Assembly: GCF_010915705.1 (NCBI RefSeq)
Contig: NZ_JAAIKE010000001.1
Span: 62,001 to 126,000, forward strand
Source of the DNA: Pseudotabrizicola algicola
Lineage (GTDB): Bacteria; Pseudomonadota; Alphaproteobacteria; Rhodobacterales; Rhodobacteraceae
Direction of reading: 5' to 3'
Length of the DNA: 64,000 bases
Position 1 is the first letter of the stretch. The number at the start of each line of letters is the position of its first letter. Made by a program: the position numbers and the translations under genes. Shown here piece after piece: positions 20,829-30,384 of the stretch. The notes under the pieces are model-generated. The model was not told the origin of the DNA. It searched no databases and saw nothing but the letters and a program-made list of their open reading frames with translations.

Positions 20829-21439
20829 CCGTCGCTGATTACGCGTTTTACGCCTTTGCCATCGTGGTGGTATCGGCCGGGTTGATGGTGACCATCAGCC
20901 GCAACCCTGTCCACTCGGTGCTTTGGCTGATCCTCGCCTTCCTGTCCTCTGCCGGATTGTTTGTGCTCCTGGGGGCCGAATTTGTCGCCATGCTGCTGAT
21001 CATCGTCTATGTCGGCGCGGTGGCGGTGCTGTTCCTTTTCGTCGTGATGATGCTGGACATCGACTTTGCGGCGCTGAAGGGCGAGATCGCGCGCTATATG
21101 CCGCTCGGGCTCTTGATTGGCGTCGTCCTGCTCATGCAACTCTCGCTCGGGTTCGGGGCCTGGGTGCAGGCCGAGGGCGCTCTAGGGCTGCGTCAGGCGG
21201 TGACCCCGGCGATGGAGCAGGTGGAAAACACCCGAGCGCTTGGCTTGATCATCTATGACAAGTATCTGCTTTTGTTCCAGCTTTCGGGTCTGATCCTGCT
21301 GGTCGCCATGATCGGCGCCATCCTTCTGACCCTGCGCCACCGCAAGGATGTGAAGCGTCAGAACGTGCTGCACCAGATGTGGCGTGATCCGGCCAAGGCG
21401 ATGGAACTGAAGGACGTGAAGCCGGGGCAGGGGCTCTGA
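20825..21439 (+). CDS. nuoJ: NADH-quinone oxidoreductase subunit J
   Basis: NuoJ (204 aa, ND6 homologue) is a five-helix membrane subunit. It shows the conserved [20 protein letters not shown] helix containing the pi-bulge region, and a hydrophilic C-terminal tail ([10 protein letters not shown]...). The start overlaps the preceding stop by 4 bases. Confidence 0.96.
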   Translation: MTVADYAFYAFAIVVVSAGLMVTISRNPVHSVLWLILAFLSSAGLFVLLGAEFVAMLLIIVYVGAVAVLFLFVVMMLDIDFAALKGEIARYMPLGLLIGVVLLMQLSLGFGAWVQAEGALGLRQAVTPAMEQVENTRALGLIIYDKYLLLFQLSGLILLVAMIGAILLTLRHRKDVKRQNVLHQMWRDPAKAMELKDVKPGQGL

Positions 21440-21455
21440 GCCCCGACGCGGCAAA

Positions 21456-21475
21456 GGTGCGTGCGCGCACGCACC
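21456..21475. repeat. Perfect 20-bp GC palindrome in nuoJ-nuoK spacer
   Basis: GGTGCGTGCG followed directly by CGCACGCACC forms a perfect palindrome. It lies in the 83-base spacer between nuoJ and nuoK, the longest gap inside the nuo operon. It has no T-tract after it, so termination is unlikely; transcript processing or a REP-like repeat is possible. Confidence 0.6.
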
Positions 21476-21522
21476 CTACGGAACGATAAACGGGCGCAAA
21501 GCCGCCTACGAGGGAACGACAA

Positions 21523-21828
21523 ATGGTTGGTCTGGAACATTACCTGACAGTCGCGGCGGCTTTGTTCGTCATCGGCATCTTCGGCATCTTCCTGAACCGG
21601 AAGAACGTGATCGTCATCCTGATGTCGATCGAACTTATGCTGCTGGCGGTGAACATCAACATGGTCGCCTTTTCCAGCCAGTTGGGCGATCTGGTCGGGC
21701 AGGTCTTCACGATGTTCATCCTGACGGTGGCCGCCGCCGAGGCCGCGATCGGCCTTGCGATCCTTGTGGTGTTCTTCCGCAACCGTGGAACGATCGACGT
21801 TGAAGACGTCAACGTGATGAAAGGCTAA
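21523..21828 (+). CDS. nuoK: NADH-quinone oxidoreductase subunit K
   Basis: NuoK (101 aa, ND4L homologue) has three membrane helices with the two conserved glutamates in [15 protein letters not shown] and [12 protein letters not shown]. Its length is exactly typical. It is separated from nuoJ by a spacer holding a perfect palindrome and lies 5 bases before nuoL. Confidence 0.97.
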   Translation: MVGLEHYLTVAAALFVIGIFGIFLNRKNVIVILMSIELMLLAVNINMVAFSSQLGDLVGQVFTMFILTVAAAEAAIGLAILVVFFRNRGTIDVEDVNVMKG

Positions 21829-21833
21829 GGCAA

Positions 21834-24002
21834 ATGGCAACGATCATTCTTCTGGCGCCACTGGTTGGCGCGCTGATCTGCGGCTTTGGCTGGCGCATCA
21901 TCGGCGAGCGGGCCGGACAGGTCATCGCCACGGCATTGGTGTTTCTGGCGGCGCTGCTGTCGTGGATCATCTTCCTGACTTTTGATGGCGAAACCTATCG
22001 CGTGGTGTTGCTGCGCTGGATCGAGTCCGGCAGCCTCGGCAGTGAATGGGGCATCCGCATCGACCGCTTGACCGCGATCATGCTGGTGGTGGTGAACTCG
22101 GTCTCGGCGCTCGTGCATCTCTATTCCTTCGGCTACATGGCGCATGACGACAACTGGGGCCATCACGAGCATTACAGGGCAAGGTTCTTCGCCTATCTGT
22201 CGTTCTTCACCTTTTCGATGCTGATGCTGGTGACATCTGACAACCTTGTGCAGATGTTCTTCGGCTGGGAAGGCGTGGGCGTCGCCTCGTATCTTCTGAT
22301 CGGGTTCTATTACAAAAAACCAAGCGCCAATGCGGCGGCGATCAAGGCCTTCGTGGTCAACCGCGTGGGTGACTTCGGTTTCGCGCTTGGCATCATGGCG
22401 CTGTTCTTCCTGACCGACTCCATCCGCTTTGACGAGATCTTTGCCGCGGCCCCTGCCTTGGCAGAAACCTCGGTGCGGTTCCTGTGGACGGAATGGAATG
22501 CGGCCAACCTGATCGGCGTCTTGCTGTTCATCGGGGCGATGGGCAAGTCGGCACAGCTGTTCCTGCACACCTGGTTGCCGGACGCGATGGAAGGTCCGAC
22601 GCCCGTCTCGGCGCTGATCCACGCGGCGACGATGGTGACGGCAGGCGTGTTCCTCGTGTGCCGCATGTCGCCGGTCTATGAATATGCACCGCAGGCGATG
22701 GCCTTCATCACCGTGCTCGGGGCTTGCACCGCATTCGTGGCTGCGACGATCGGCTTGGTGCAGAACGACATTAAACGCGTGATCGCCTATTCGACGATGT
22801 CACAGCTGGGCTACATGTTCGTTGCGGCGGGTGTGGGTGTGTATTCGGTGGCGATGTTCCATCTCTTCACCCACGCGTTCTTCAAGGCCATGCTGTTCCT
22901 TGGTGCGGGGTCTGTCATCCATGCGACCCATCACGAGCAGGACATGCGCAACTATGGCGGCCTGCGTAAGAAGATACCGCTGACCTTCTGGGCCATGATG
23001 ATCGGCACGCTGGCGATCACCGGGGTGGGTATTCCGCTGACGCACATCGGCTTTGCTGGCTTCCTGTCAAAGGACGCGGTGATCGAGTCGGCCTTTGTCG
23101 GCAATCAGGGCGCGTTCTGGCTGCTGGTTGTGGCGGCGGGCATGACAAGCTTCTATTCCTGGCGCCTGATGTTCCTGACGTTCTATGGCGAAAACCGTGC
23201 GGGCACGGTCGGGCATGGTCACGGTCATGGCCACGGGCATGACGACCACCACCACGAGCCGCATGAAAGCCCGACCATCATGCTGATCCCGCTCGGGGTA
23301 CTGGCTCTCGGCGCGATGTTCTCGGGGATGATCTGGTATAACGTCTTCTTTGGTGATGAAGCCAAGGTGCGCAACTGGTTCGGGTTGGAAGCGGCCCATC
23401 ATGAAGCTGCGGGCGAGGCGCATGGCGGCACCCACAGCGACGCTGCTGCCGCACCTGAAGTTGCGCCGTCAGAGAGCGACGGCGAAAGCGCGACGGTGGT
23501 TGAAGGCGAAGCGACCGCCACGGCCGAGGCCCCCCATCACGCTGCCGTTGCCCCGAAAGGTGCGATCTTCATCGGTCCAGAAAACACCGTGCTGCATGAT
23601 GCGCATTATGTTCCAAAGTGGGTGAAGGTCAGCCCCTTCGTCGCGATGCTGCTTGGTCTGGCGCTGGCATGGCTGTTCTACATCAAGAATCCGTCGCTGC
23701 CCGCGCGTCTGGCGGCGAACCAGCGGCCTCTTTACCTGTTCCTGCTCAACAAATGGTATTTTGACGAGCTGTATGACTGGATATTCGTGCGCCCTGCTAA
23801 GTGGCTCGGGGGCTTCTTCTGGAAAAAGGGTGATGGGGCGGTCATCGACGGCACCATCAACGGCGTCGCCTTGGGGATCATCCCGATGCTGACCCGTCTC
23901 GCCGGTCGGGCGCAATCCGGCTATGTCTTCCACTATGCCTTCGCCATGGTTCTCGGGGTTGTCGCCCTGATCACCTGGCTCACGCTGTCCGGCGCGCAGT
24001 AA
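21834..24002 (+). CDS. nuoL: NADH-quinone oxidoreductase subunit L with His-rich insertion
   Basis: NuoL (722 aa, ND5 homologue) is the distal antiporter-like subunit of the proton-pumping arm. Typical NuoL is about 610-700 aa. Core motifs include the [17 protein letters not shown] helix and the [13 protein letters not shown] and [14 protein letters not shown] segments. Residues 460-479 form a His-rich tract alternating Gly and His, and residues ~520-576 are an Ala/Glu/His-rich hydrophilic insertion. Both lie in the C-terminal part before the final helix and lateral amphipathic helix region. Confidence 0.96.
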   Translation: MATIILLAPLVGALICGFGWRIIGERAGQVIATALVFLAALLSWIIFLTFDGETYRVVLLRWIESGSLGSEWGIRIDRLTAIMLVVVNSVSALVHLYSFGYMAHDDNWGHHEHYRARFFAYLSFFTFSMLMLVTSDNLVQMFFGWEGVGVASYLLIGFYYKKPSANAAAIKAFVVNRVGDFGFALGIMALFFLTDSIRFDEIFAAAPALAETSVRFLWTEWNAANLIGVLLFIGAMGKSAQLFLHTWLPDAMEGPTPVSALIHAATMVTAGVFLVCRMSPVYEYAPQAMAFITVLGACTAFVAATIGLVQNDIKRVIAYSTMSQLGYMFVAAGVGVYSVAMFHLFTHAFFKAMLFLGAGSVIHATHHEQDMRNYGGLRKKIPLTFWAMMIGTLAITGVGIPLTHIGFAGFLSKDAVIESAFVGNQGAFWLLVVAAGMTSFYSWRLMFLTFYGENRAGTVGHGHGHGHGHDDHHHEPHESPTIMLIPLGVLALGAMFSGMIWYNVFFGDEAKVRNWFGLEAAHHEAAGEAHGGTHSDAAAAPEVAPSESDGESATVVEGEATATAEAPHHAAVAPKGAIFIGPENTVLHDAHYVPKWVKVSPFVAMLLGLALAWLFYIKNPSLPARLAANQRPLYLFLLNKWYFDELYDWIFVRPAKWLGGFFWKKGDGAVIDGTINGVALGIIPMLTRLAGRAQSGYVFHYAFAMVLGVVALITWLTLSGAQ

Positions 24003-24020
24003 GGGGGCGAAAGAGTATCT

Positions 24021-25559
24021 ATGGACAACCTGCTTTCCATCATCACCTTCATCCCCGCGGTTGCCGCCATCATCATGGCGCTGTTCCTGCGCGGCGATGA
24101 TGTCGCCGCCCAGACCAATGCAAAGTGGCTCGCGCTTCTGGCGACCACGGCGACCTTTCTGGTCTCGCTCTTCGTGCTGGCGGGGTTCGATCCGGCCAAC
24201 ACCCAGATGCAGTTCGTCGAGGAATACGACTGGATCCTCGGGCTGAAATACAAGATGGGCGTCGATGGCATTTCGGTGCTGTTCGTGATGCTGACCACCT
24301 TCCTGATGCCGATCACCATAGCCTCGTGCTGGGATGTGAAGGTGCGGGTGAAGGAATACATGATCGCCTTCCTTCTGCTCGAGACGCTGATGCTGGGCGT
24401 GTTCTGTGCGCTGGATCTGGTGCTGTTCTACCTGTTCTTCGAAGCGGGCCTGATCCCGATGTTCCTCATCATCGGCATCTGGGGGGGCAAGGAGCGTATC
24501 TACGCGGCATTCAAGTTCTTCCTCTACACCTTCCTCGGCTCTGTGCTGATGCTGGTGGCGATGATCGCAATGTATTGGGATGCCGGCACGACCGACATTC
24601 CGACCTTGCTGAACCACAGCTTCAGTTCCGACACCTTCAGCCTGTTCGGCTTCCAGATCATCGGCGGTCTGCAGACCATGCTGTTCCTTGCCTTCTTTGC
24701 CAGCTTCGCGGTGAAGATGCCGATGTGGCCGGTTCACACCTGGTTGCCGGATGCGCACGTGCAGGCCCCGACCGCAGGGTCGGTGGTGCTGGCGGCGATC
24801 TTGCTGAAGATGGGCGGTTACGGTTTCTTGCGCTTCAGCCTGCCGATGTTCCCCATCGGCTCTGATGTGCTGGCGCCGCTGGTGCTGTGGATGTCGGCGA
24901 TCGCCATCGTTTACACGTCCTTGGTCGCGCTGGCCCAGCAGGACATGAAGAAGCTGATCGCATATTCGTCGGTTGCACATATGGGCTACGTGACGATGGG
25001 GATCTTCTCGGCCAATCAGCAGGGGATTGACGGCGCGATCTTCCAGATGATCAGCCACGGTTTCATTTCGGGCGCCTTGTTCCTCTGCGTGGGCGTGATC
25101 TATGATCGGATGCACACCCGTGACATCGACGCCTATGGCGGTCTGGTGAACCGGATGCCGGCCTATGCGATGATCTTCATGTTCTTCACCATGGCGAACG
25201 TCGGCCTTCCGGGCACCTCGGGCTTTGTCGGCGAATTTCTGACGCTGGTCGGCGTGTTCCAGGTCAACACCTGGGTGGCGGCAGTGGCGACCAGTGGCGT
25301 CATCCTGTCGGCGGCCTATGCGCTCTGGCTCTATCGCCGCGTGGTGATGGGAGAGATGATCAAGGAAGCGTTGAAGTCGATCACCGATATGACCCGCCGC
25401 GAAAAGGCGATCTTTGCCCCGCTGGTGGCCATGACCCTGTTGTTGGGCGTCTATCCTTCCCTGGTGACCGATATCATCGGCCCCAGCGTCAGCGCCCTTG
25501 TGACCGATTATCAGGCCGCGATCCCCGTGACGGGCGCATCGCAACTGGCCCAGCACTGA
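24021..25559 (+). CDS. nuoM: NADH-quinone oxidoreductase subunit M
   Basis: NuoM (512 aa, ND4 homologue) is an antiporter-like proton-pumping subunit. It shows the conserved [18 protein letters not shown] segment with the key glutamate, [18 protein letters not shown], and [13 protein letters not shown]. The length is normal. It lies between nuoL and nuoN with short spacers. Confidence 0.97.
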   Translation: MDNLLSIITFIPAVAAIIMALFLRGDDVAAQTNAKWLALLATTATFLVSLFVLAGFDPANTQMQFVEEYDWILGLKYKMGVDGISVLFVMLTTFLMPITIASCWDVKVRVKEYMIAFLLLETLMLGVFCALDLVLFYLFFEAGLIPMFLIIGIWGGKERIYAAFKFFLYTFLGSVLMLVAMIAMYWDAGTTDIPTLLNHSFSSDTFSLFGFQIIGGLQTMLFLAFFASFAVKMPMWPVHTWLPDAHVQAPTAGSVVLAAILLKMGGYGFLRFSLPMFPIGSDVLAPLVLWMSAIAIVYTSLVALAQQDMKKLIAYSSVAHMGYVTMGIFSANQQGIDGAIFQMISHGFISGALFLCVGVIYDRMHTRDIDAYGGLVNRMPAYAMIFMFFTMANVGLPGTSGFVGEFLTLVGVFQVNTWVAAVATSGVILSAAYALWLYRRVVMGEMIKEALKSITDMTRREKAIFAPLVAMTLLLGVYPSLVTDIIGPSVSALVTDYQAAIPVTGASQLAQH

Positions 25560-25572
25560 AGGAGCGGCAAAC

Positions 25573-27009
25573 ATGACCGCAATCGATTTCAACACCATCC
25601 TGCCCGAGTTCATTCTGGCGGTGTTCGCCCTCGGGGGCCTGATGTTCGGGGCCTATGGGGGCAAGGACAGAACCGCGCCCACGCTGGTCTGGGCGGCTTC
25701 GGGCCTGTTTCTGGCGCTGGCGCTGTTCATCGGCTTTGGCATGACGGGCGAGCGCGCTGCTTTCGGCGGGCTCTTTACCGATGATCCCTTCGCGCGCTTT
25801 GCCAAGGTCGTCATCCTCGTGTCGGCGGCCTGTGTCATGCTGATGGCGCAGGATTACATGCAACGCCGCGACCTGCTTCGCTTTGAATTCCCGATCCTTG
25901 TCACACTTGCCACCATCGGGATGATGGTCATGGTTTCGGCGGGCGATCTGATGACGCTTTACATGGGGCTCGAGTTGCAATCGCTCTCGCTCTATGTGGT
26001 GGCCGCCATGCGCCGCGACAGCAACAAGTCATCCGAGGCGGGACTGAAGTATTTCGTCTTGGGCGCTCTGTCTTCGGGTCTGTTCCTTTACGGCGCCTCG
26101 CTTACCTACGGCTTCGCCGGAACCACGCAGTTTGCAGGCATCCTGTCGACGCTTGGTGGTGACATTCCCTTCGGTCTGATCATCGGCCTCGTGTTCATGC
26201 TGGCAGCCCTTGCCTTCAAGGTCTCGGCCGCGCCTTTCCACATGTGGACCCCCGACGTCTACGAAGGCTCGCCGACGCCGATCACCGCTTTCTTTGCGAC
26301 CGCCCCCAAAGTGGCGGCCATGGCTCTGATCGCGCGTCTGGTGCATGATGCCTTTGGCAGCATCCCCGCTGACTGGAGCCAGGTTCTCGCGGCTCTGGCC
26401 GTTGTCTCGATGTTCCTCGGGGCCATCGCGGCCATCGGCCAGCGCGACATCAAGCGGCTGATGGCTTACTCCTCTATCGCGCACATGGGCTTTGCGCTGG
26501 TGGGCCTTGCCTCTGGAACTGCGGCGGGCGTGCAGGCGATGCTGATTTACATGGCGATCTATGTCACCATGAACGTCGGCACCTTTGCCTTCATCCTGTC
26601 GATGGAGCGTGATGGCCGTCCGGTGACGGATATCCAGTCGCTGAACATGTTCTCCAAAAAGGAGCCGCTCAAGGCGCTCGCGCTTCTGGTTCTGATGTTT
26701 TCCCTTGCCGGTGTGCCTCCCATGCTGGGCTTTTTCGGCAAGTTCTATGTGCTGAAGGCAGCGGTTGATGCGGGCATGATCTGGCTTGCTGTTGCGGGGG
26801 CCGTGGCCTCTGTGATCGGCGCCTTCTATTACTTGCGCATCGTGTTCTTCATCTATTTCGGAAAGGACGGCGATCCGGTCGACAGCAACATGGCACCCGT
26901 GCAATGGGTCATCATGGTGGGTGTCGCGGTTGTCATGGTGCTTGGCATCGTCAACATGTTCGGGGTCGAGCCTGTGGCCGCCCTCGCCGCCGAAGCCCTT
27001 GTCAGGTAA
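25573..27009 (+). CDS. nuoN: NADH-quinone oxidoreductase subunit N
   Basis: NuoN (478 aa, ND2 homologue) is the third antiporter-like subunit. Conserved elements are the [19 protein letters not shown] helix, [20 protein letters not shown] and [25 protein letters not shown] site precedes the ATG. It is the last nuo gene, and the biotin ligase gene overlaps its 3' end or follows at once. Confidence 0.97.
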   Translation: MTAIDFNTILPEFILAVFALGGLMFGAYGGKDRTAPTLVWAASGLFLALALFIGFGMTGERAAFGGLFTDDPFARFAKVVILVSAACVMLMAQDYMQRRDLLRFEFPILVTLATIGMMVMVSAGDLMTLYMGLELQSLSLYVVAAMRRDSNKSSEAGLKYFVLGALSSGLFLYGASLTYGFAGTTQFAGILSTLGGDIPFGLIIGLVFMLAALAFKVSAAPFHMWTPDVYEGSPTPITAFFATAPKVAAMALIARLVHDAFGSIPADWSQVLAALAVVSMFLGAIAAIGQRDIKRLMAYSSIAHMGFALVGLASGTAAGVQAMLIYMAIYVTMNVGTFAFILSMERDGRPVTDIQSLNMFSKKEPLKALALLVLMFSLAGVPPMLGFFGKFYVLKAAVDAGMIWLAVAGAVASVIGAFYYLRIVFFIYFGKDGDPVDSNMAPVQWVIMVGVAVVMVLGIVNMFGVEPVAALAAEALVR

Positions 27010-27769
27010 CCCGTCGCCTCAGGCCGCATGGCCGGAAGGCACCGCTCGTGTGCTGCTGGCTTCGGTCGACAGCACCAATGCCGAAGGCTTTCGACAGGCC
27101 CCGCATCTTGCGGGGCCTGCGTGGATTATGGCGGCCGAGCAGACGGCAGGCCGTGGCCGTCGCGCGCGCCCTTGGGTCAGCCCCCGCGGCAACTTTTACG
27201 CAACCTTCGTCATGCAGTCGCATGAGGCTCCGGCGCAGATCGCCCTGCGGAGCTTTGTTGCGGCACTCGCGCTGCATGATGCCCTTTGCCAAGTGACGGG
27301 CAGCACAAGGGGCCTTGCGCTGAAATGGCCAAATGATGTGCTGCTTGGCGGCGGCAAGGTGGCTGGCATCCTGCTCGAATGTCAGGCGGCAGGACAGGGT
27401 CTGCAAACCCTTGCCATCGGCATCGGCGTCAACCTCATCGCGCATCCACCTGCGGAACTGGTAGAACCCGGCGCGACGCTGCCCGTCTCGGTGCTTTCCG
27501 AAAGTGGCCAGCGTGTCTCGCCCGAAGCCTTTCTCGCCAAACTCGCCCCTGCCTTTGCCGCGCGGGAGGCGCAATTCAGCGCCGGGGGTTTTGCTCCTAT
27601 CCGAGCCGAATGGCTCTCGCATGCCGCGCGGCTTGGCGAACCAATCCGTGCCCGGACCGGAACGCAGGACCGCCACGGAACCTTCAGCACCATCGACGGT
27701 TCCGGCAACCTGATCCTGCACATGTCCGACGGGCCGGTCAGCATTCCCGCCGCCGAGGTGTTCTTTTGA
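26999..27769 (+). CDS. birA: Biotin--[acetyl-CoA-carboxylase] ligase
   Basis: This enzyme activates biotin with ATP and attaches it to the BCCP subunit of biotin carboxylases. It shows the family motifs [26 protein letters not shown] and [18 protein letters not shown]. It has no N-terminal DNA-binding domain, so it is not the repressor form. No ATG lies close to the conserved start. I use the TTG at 26999, which overlaps the nuoN end by 11 bases and gives 256 aa; a GTG further in is possible. The start is uncertain but the identity is firm. Confidence 0.9.
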   Translation: MSGNPSPQAAWPEGTARVLLASVDSTNAEGFRQAPHLAGPAWIMAAEQTAGRGRRARPWVSPRGNFYATFVMQSHEAPAQIALRSFVAALALHDALCQVTGSTRGLALKWPNDVLLGGGKVAGILLECQAAGQGLQTLAIGIGVNLIAHPPAELVEPGATLPVSVLSESGQRVSPEAFLAKLAPAFAAREAQFSAGGFAPIRAEWLSHAARLGEPIRARTGTQDRHGTFSTIDGSGNLILHMSDGPVSIPAAEVFF

Positions 27770-27779
27770 CGTCCGGCCC

Positions 27780-27830
27780 CCTTTATCTGCCTGAAAACAT
27801 CCCACGGGGGGCTGGGGGCTGCGACCTCCG
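27780..27830 (-). repeat. Dispersed repeat copy B (birA-coaX spacer)
   Basis: On the minus strand the core is GGGATGTTTTCAGGCAGATA (27803-27784), preceded by a G/C-rich degenerate hairpin region. It occupies most of the 90-base gap between birA and coaX. Confidence 0.55.
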
Positions 27831-27859
27831 GTCCGCCCTCTGACACAAAGCGCAAGGCC

Positions 27860-28633
27860 ATGCTTCTCGCCATCGATTGCGGCAATACCAACACCGTGTT
27901 TTCCATATGGGATGGCACACAGTTCCTCTCGACCTGGCGGATCGCCACGGACCATACCCGCACGGCGGATGAATACTTTGTCTGGCTGTCTTCGTTGATG
28001 GCAATGACCGGCACCAAGGCGCAGATCACCGAGGCGATCATCTCGTCAACCGTTCCGCGGGTGGTGTTCAATCTTCGCGTTCTTTGTGACCGGTATTTCG
28101 GCTGTCGCCCGCTTGTGGTGGGCAAGCCGGAATGTCGCCTTCCCGTCGCGCCCCGGGTGGATCAGGGCACCACGGTAGGCCCGGACCGTCTGGTGAATGC
28201 GGCGGGCGCGCATGACCGGCATGGCGGCGACCTGATTGTGGTCGATTTCGGCACGGCCACCACCTTTGACGTGGTCGATACCGATGGTGCCTATGTGGGC
28301 GGGGTGATCGCCCCCGGCGTCAACCTCAGCCTCGAGGCCCTGCACATGGCCGCAGCGGCCCTGCCGCATATCGATGTCGCCAAACCGGCAAAGGCCATCG
28401 GCACAAATACGGTGGCCTGCATGCAATCGGGCGTGTATTGGGGATACATCGGCTTGGTCGAAGGCATCGTGCGTCAGGTGCGGCGCGAGCGTGAGCGGCC
28501 CACCAAAGTTATCGCAACTGGGGGACTCGCGTCCTTGTTTGCCCAAGGCACAGATTTATTTCACAAGATCGAGGACGATCTGACCATGCATGGCCTCGTC
28601 CTGATCCATGAGTTCAACAAGGAAACCGCATGA
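27860..28633 (+). CDS. coaX: Type III pantothenate kinase
   Basis: CoaX phosphorylates pantothenate, the first step of coenzyme A synthesis, and is insensitive to CoA feedback. The 257-residue protein starts MLLAIDCGNTNTVFSIWDG (the P-loop-like phosphate site), has the GPDRLVNAAGAH motif with catalytic Asp, and DFGTATTFDVV. The ATGA overlap with the RNase J gene suggests coupled translation. The birA-coaX-rnj neighbourhood is common in Rhodobacterales. Confidence 0.96.
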   Translation: MLLAIDCGNTNTVFSIWDGTQFLSTWRIATDHTRTADEYFVWLSSLMAMTGTKAQITEAIISSTVPRVVFNLRVLCDRYFGCRPLVVGKPECRLPVAPRVDQGTTVGPDRLVNAAGAHDRHGGDLIVVDFGTATTFDVVDTDGAYVGGVIAPGVNLSLEALHMAAAALPHIDVAKPAKAIGTNTVACMQSGVYWGYIGLVEGIVRQVRRERERPTKVIATGGLASLFAQGTDLFHKIEDDLTMHGLVLIHEFNKETA

Positions 28634-30306
28634 GCTTGAATCGTCTGATCTATCTTCCCCTTGGTGGCGCGGGTGAGATCGGGATGAACTGCTACGTCTA
28701 TGGCTATGGCCCGCAGGGTCGCGAACGGCTGATCGTGGTGGATCTCGGTGTCACCTTTCCCGACATGGATGGCAGCCCCGGCGTCGATCTGATCATGGCT
28801 GATGTTGCTTGGCTCGAGGCGCGGGCAGATCGGATCGAGGCGATTTTCATCACGCACGCCCATGAAGACCATATCGGCGCGCTTGGCCTTCTCTGGCCCA
28901 AGCTGAAGGCACAGGTCTATGCGCGCCGCTTTACGGCGGGCATTGGCCGGATGAAGTTCGATGAGGTCGGCCTGCCGCTTGACAGCATCACTGTGGTCGA
29001 GCCGCGTCCGGCGGTCGTCAAGGCGGGGCCCTTCGATGTGCAATTTGTTCCGGTCAGCCACTCCATTCCCGAAGCCAGCGCACTGGTAATCGACACGCCC
29101 GCTGGCCGCATCTTCCATTCCGCCGATTTCAAGATCGACCATAACCCCGTCGTGGGCGAGGCCTGGGACGATGAGGCGATCAGGGCAATTGCGGAAGAGC
29201 GCCCGATCAAGGCGCTCATGTGCGATTCAACCAACGTGTTCTCCACCCATCCGGGCCGGTCGGAATCCACTTTGGCCGGGCCGCTGCGCGAGTTCATCTC
29301 GAAATGCGGCGGCATGGTGGTTGCCACCACCTTTGGCTCCAACGTGGCACGGCTCAAAACCCTTGCCGAGGCGGCGCGTGCCTCGGATCGGTCGATCTGC
29401 GTTCTGGGCCGCTCGATGCGCCGCATGCTCAGCGCCTCGGAAGAGGCGGGGGTGCTGTCAGGCTTTCCCCGTCTGGTCTCCCCCGAGGAGGCGCTGGATA
29501 TCCCGCGTGGCAACCTGATGTTGCTGGTCACCGGCAGCCAAGGCGAGCGGCGCGCTGCCTCTGCCCAACTCAGCCGGGGCAAGTATCTGGGATTGCAGAT
29601 GAAAGAGGGCGATACCTTCCTCTTCTCCTCCAAGGTCATCCCCGGCAATGAACGCGGCGTGCTCAAGATCATGAACGCGTTTTCAGAAATGGGCGTCGAT
29701 GTGTTCGACGATACCGGCGGGCTTTATCACGTCTCGGGTCATGCCAACCGCCCCGATCTGGAGCATGTGCATCGCCTGTTGCTGCCAGATATGTTGATCC
29801 CGATGCATGGGGAGCATCGCCATCTGCGCGAACATGCCAAGATCGCCACGCAATCGGGGATTGCCGCCGAGGTGGTGACGAATGGCATGATGATGGACCT
29901 GACCGGAGAGACGCCGCAGGTTGCGGAATACATCGAGACCGGACGGCTTTATCTTGATGGCAACGTCCTGATCGGCGCGCTCGACGGTGTCGTGCGCGAC
30001 CGGATCCGCATGGCGCTTAACGGTCACGCCATGGTGACCGTCATTCTGGACGAGGCGGACGAGCCCTTGGGCGAGGCATGGGTCGAACTGTCGGGCCTGC
30101 CGACAATCGGGCGCGGTGAGCGCAAGCTGAGCGAAACGCTCGAAGCGGACCTGACCGCCTATCTGGAGACAGCGGGCAGCAAGGTGCTCGGCGATGACTC
30201 CAAGCTCGACGAGGCGTTGCGCCGGATCGTGCGTCAGGTCTCGATGGAAGAAATCGGCAAGAAGCCCGAGGTCACGGTCGTTGTCAGCCGCCTACAGGCG
30301 GAATAG
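28630..30306 (+). CDS. rnj: Ribonuclease J
   Basis: RNase J is a metallo-beta-lactamase/beta-CASP nuclease with 5'-exonuclease and endonuclease activity, acting in rRNA maturation and mRNA turnover. The zinc motif HAHEDHIGALGL, the further histidines in VSHSIPEA and HSADFKIDH, and the beta-CASP motif region with VTGSQGERRAA and HVSGHANR are present. The 558-residue length is normal. It overlaps coaX by 4 bases and ends at a strong terminator. Confidence 0.95.
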   Translation: MSLNRLIYLPLGGAGEIGMNCYVYGYGPQGRERLIVVDLGVTFPDMDGSPGVDLIMADVAWLEARADRIEAIFITHAHEDHIGALGLLWPKLKAQVYARRFTAGIGRMKFDEVGLPLDSITVVEPRPAVVKAGPFDVQFVPVSHSIPEASALVIDTPAGRIFHSADFKIDHNPVVGEAWDDEAIRAIAEERPIKALMCDSTNVFSTHPGRSESTLAGPLREFISKCGGMVVATTFGSNVARLKTLAEAARASDRSICVLGRSMRRMLSASEEAGVLSGFPRLVSPEEALDIPRGNLMLLVTGSQGERRAASAQLSRGKYLGLQMKEGDTFLFSSKVIPGNERGVLKIMNAFSEMGVDVFDDTGGLYHVSGHANRPDLEHVHRLLLPDMLIPMHGEHRHLREHAKIATQSGIAAEVVTNGMMMDLTGETPQVAEYIETGRLYLDGNVLIGALDGVVRDRIRMALNGHAMVTVILDEADEPLGEAWVELSGLPTIGRGERKLSETLEADLTAYLETAGSKVLGDDSKLDEALRRIVRQVSMEEIGKKPEVTVVVSRLQAE

Positions 30307-30330
30307 GGCAACCCCGACGCGCAACGAAAC

Positions 30331-30360
30331 AAGGCCCTGCATCGCTGCAGGGCCTTTTGA
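30331..30360 (+). terminator. Intrinsic terminator after the RNase J gene
   Basis: AAGGCCCTGCA and TGCAGGGCCTT form an 11-bp stem with a TCGC loop, followed by TTTTGATTTTT on the plus strand. It lies between convergent genes and may also help end the helicase transcript on the minus strand. Confidence 0.9.
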
Positions 30361-30384
30361 TTTTTCGCAGAAAAATCGTGACTG

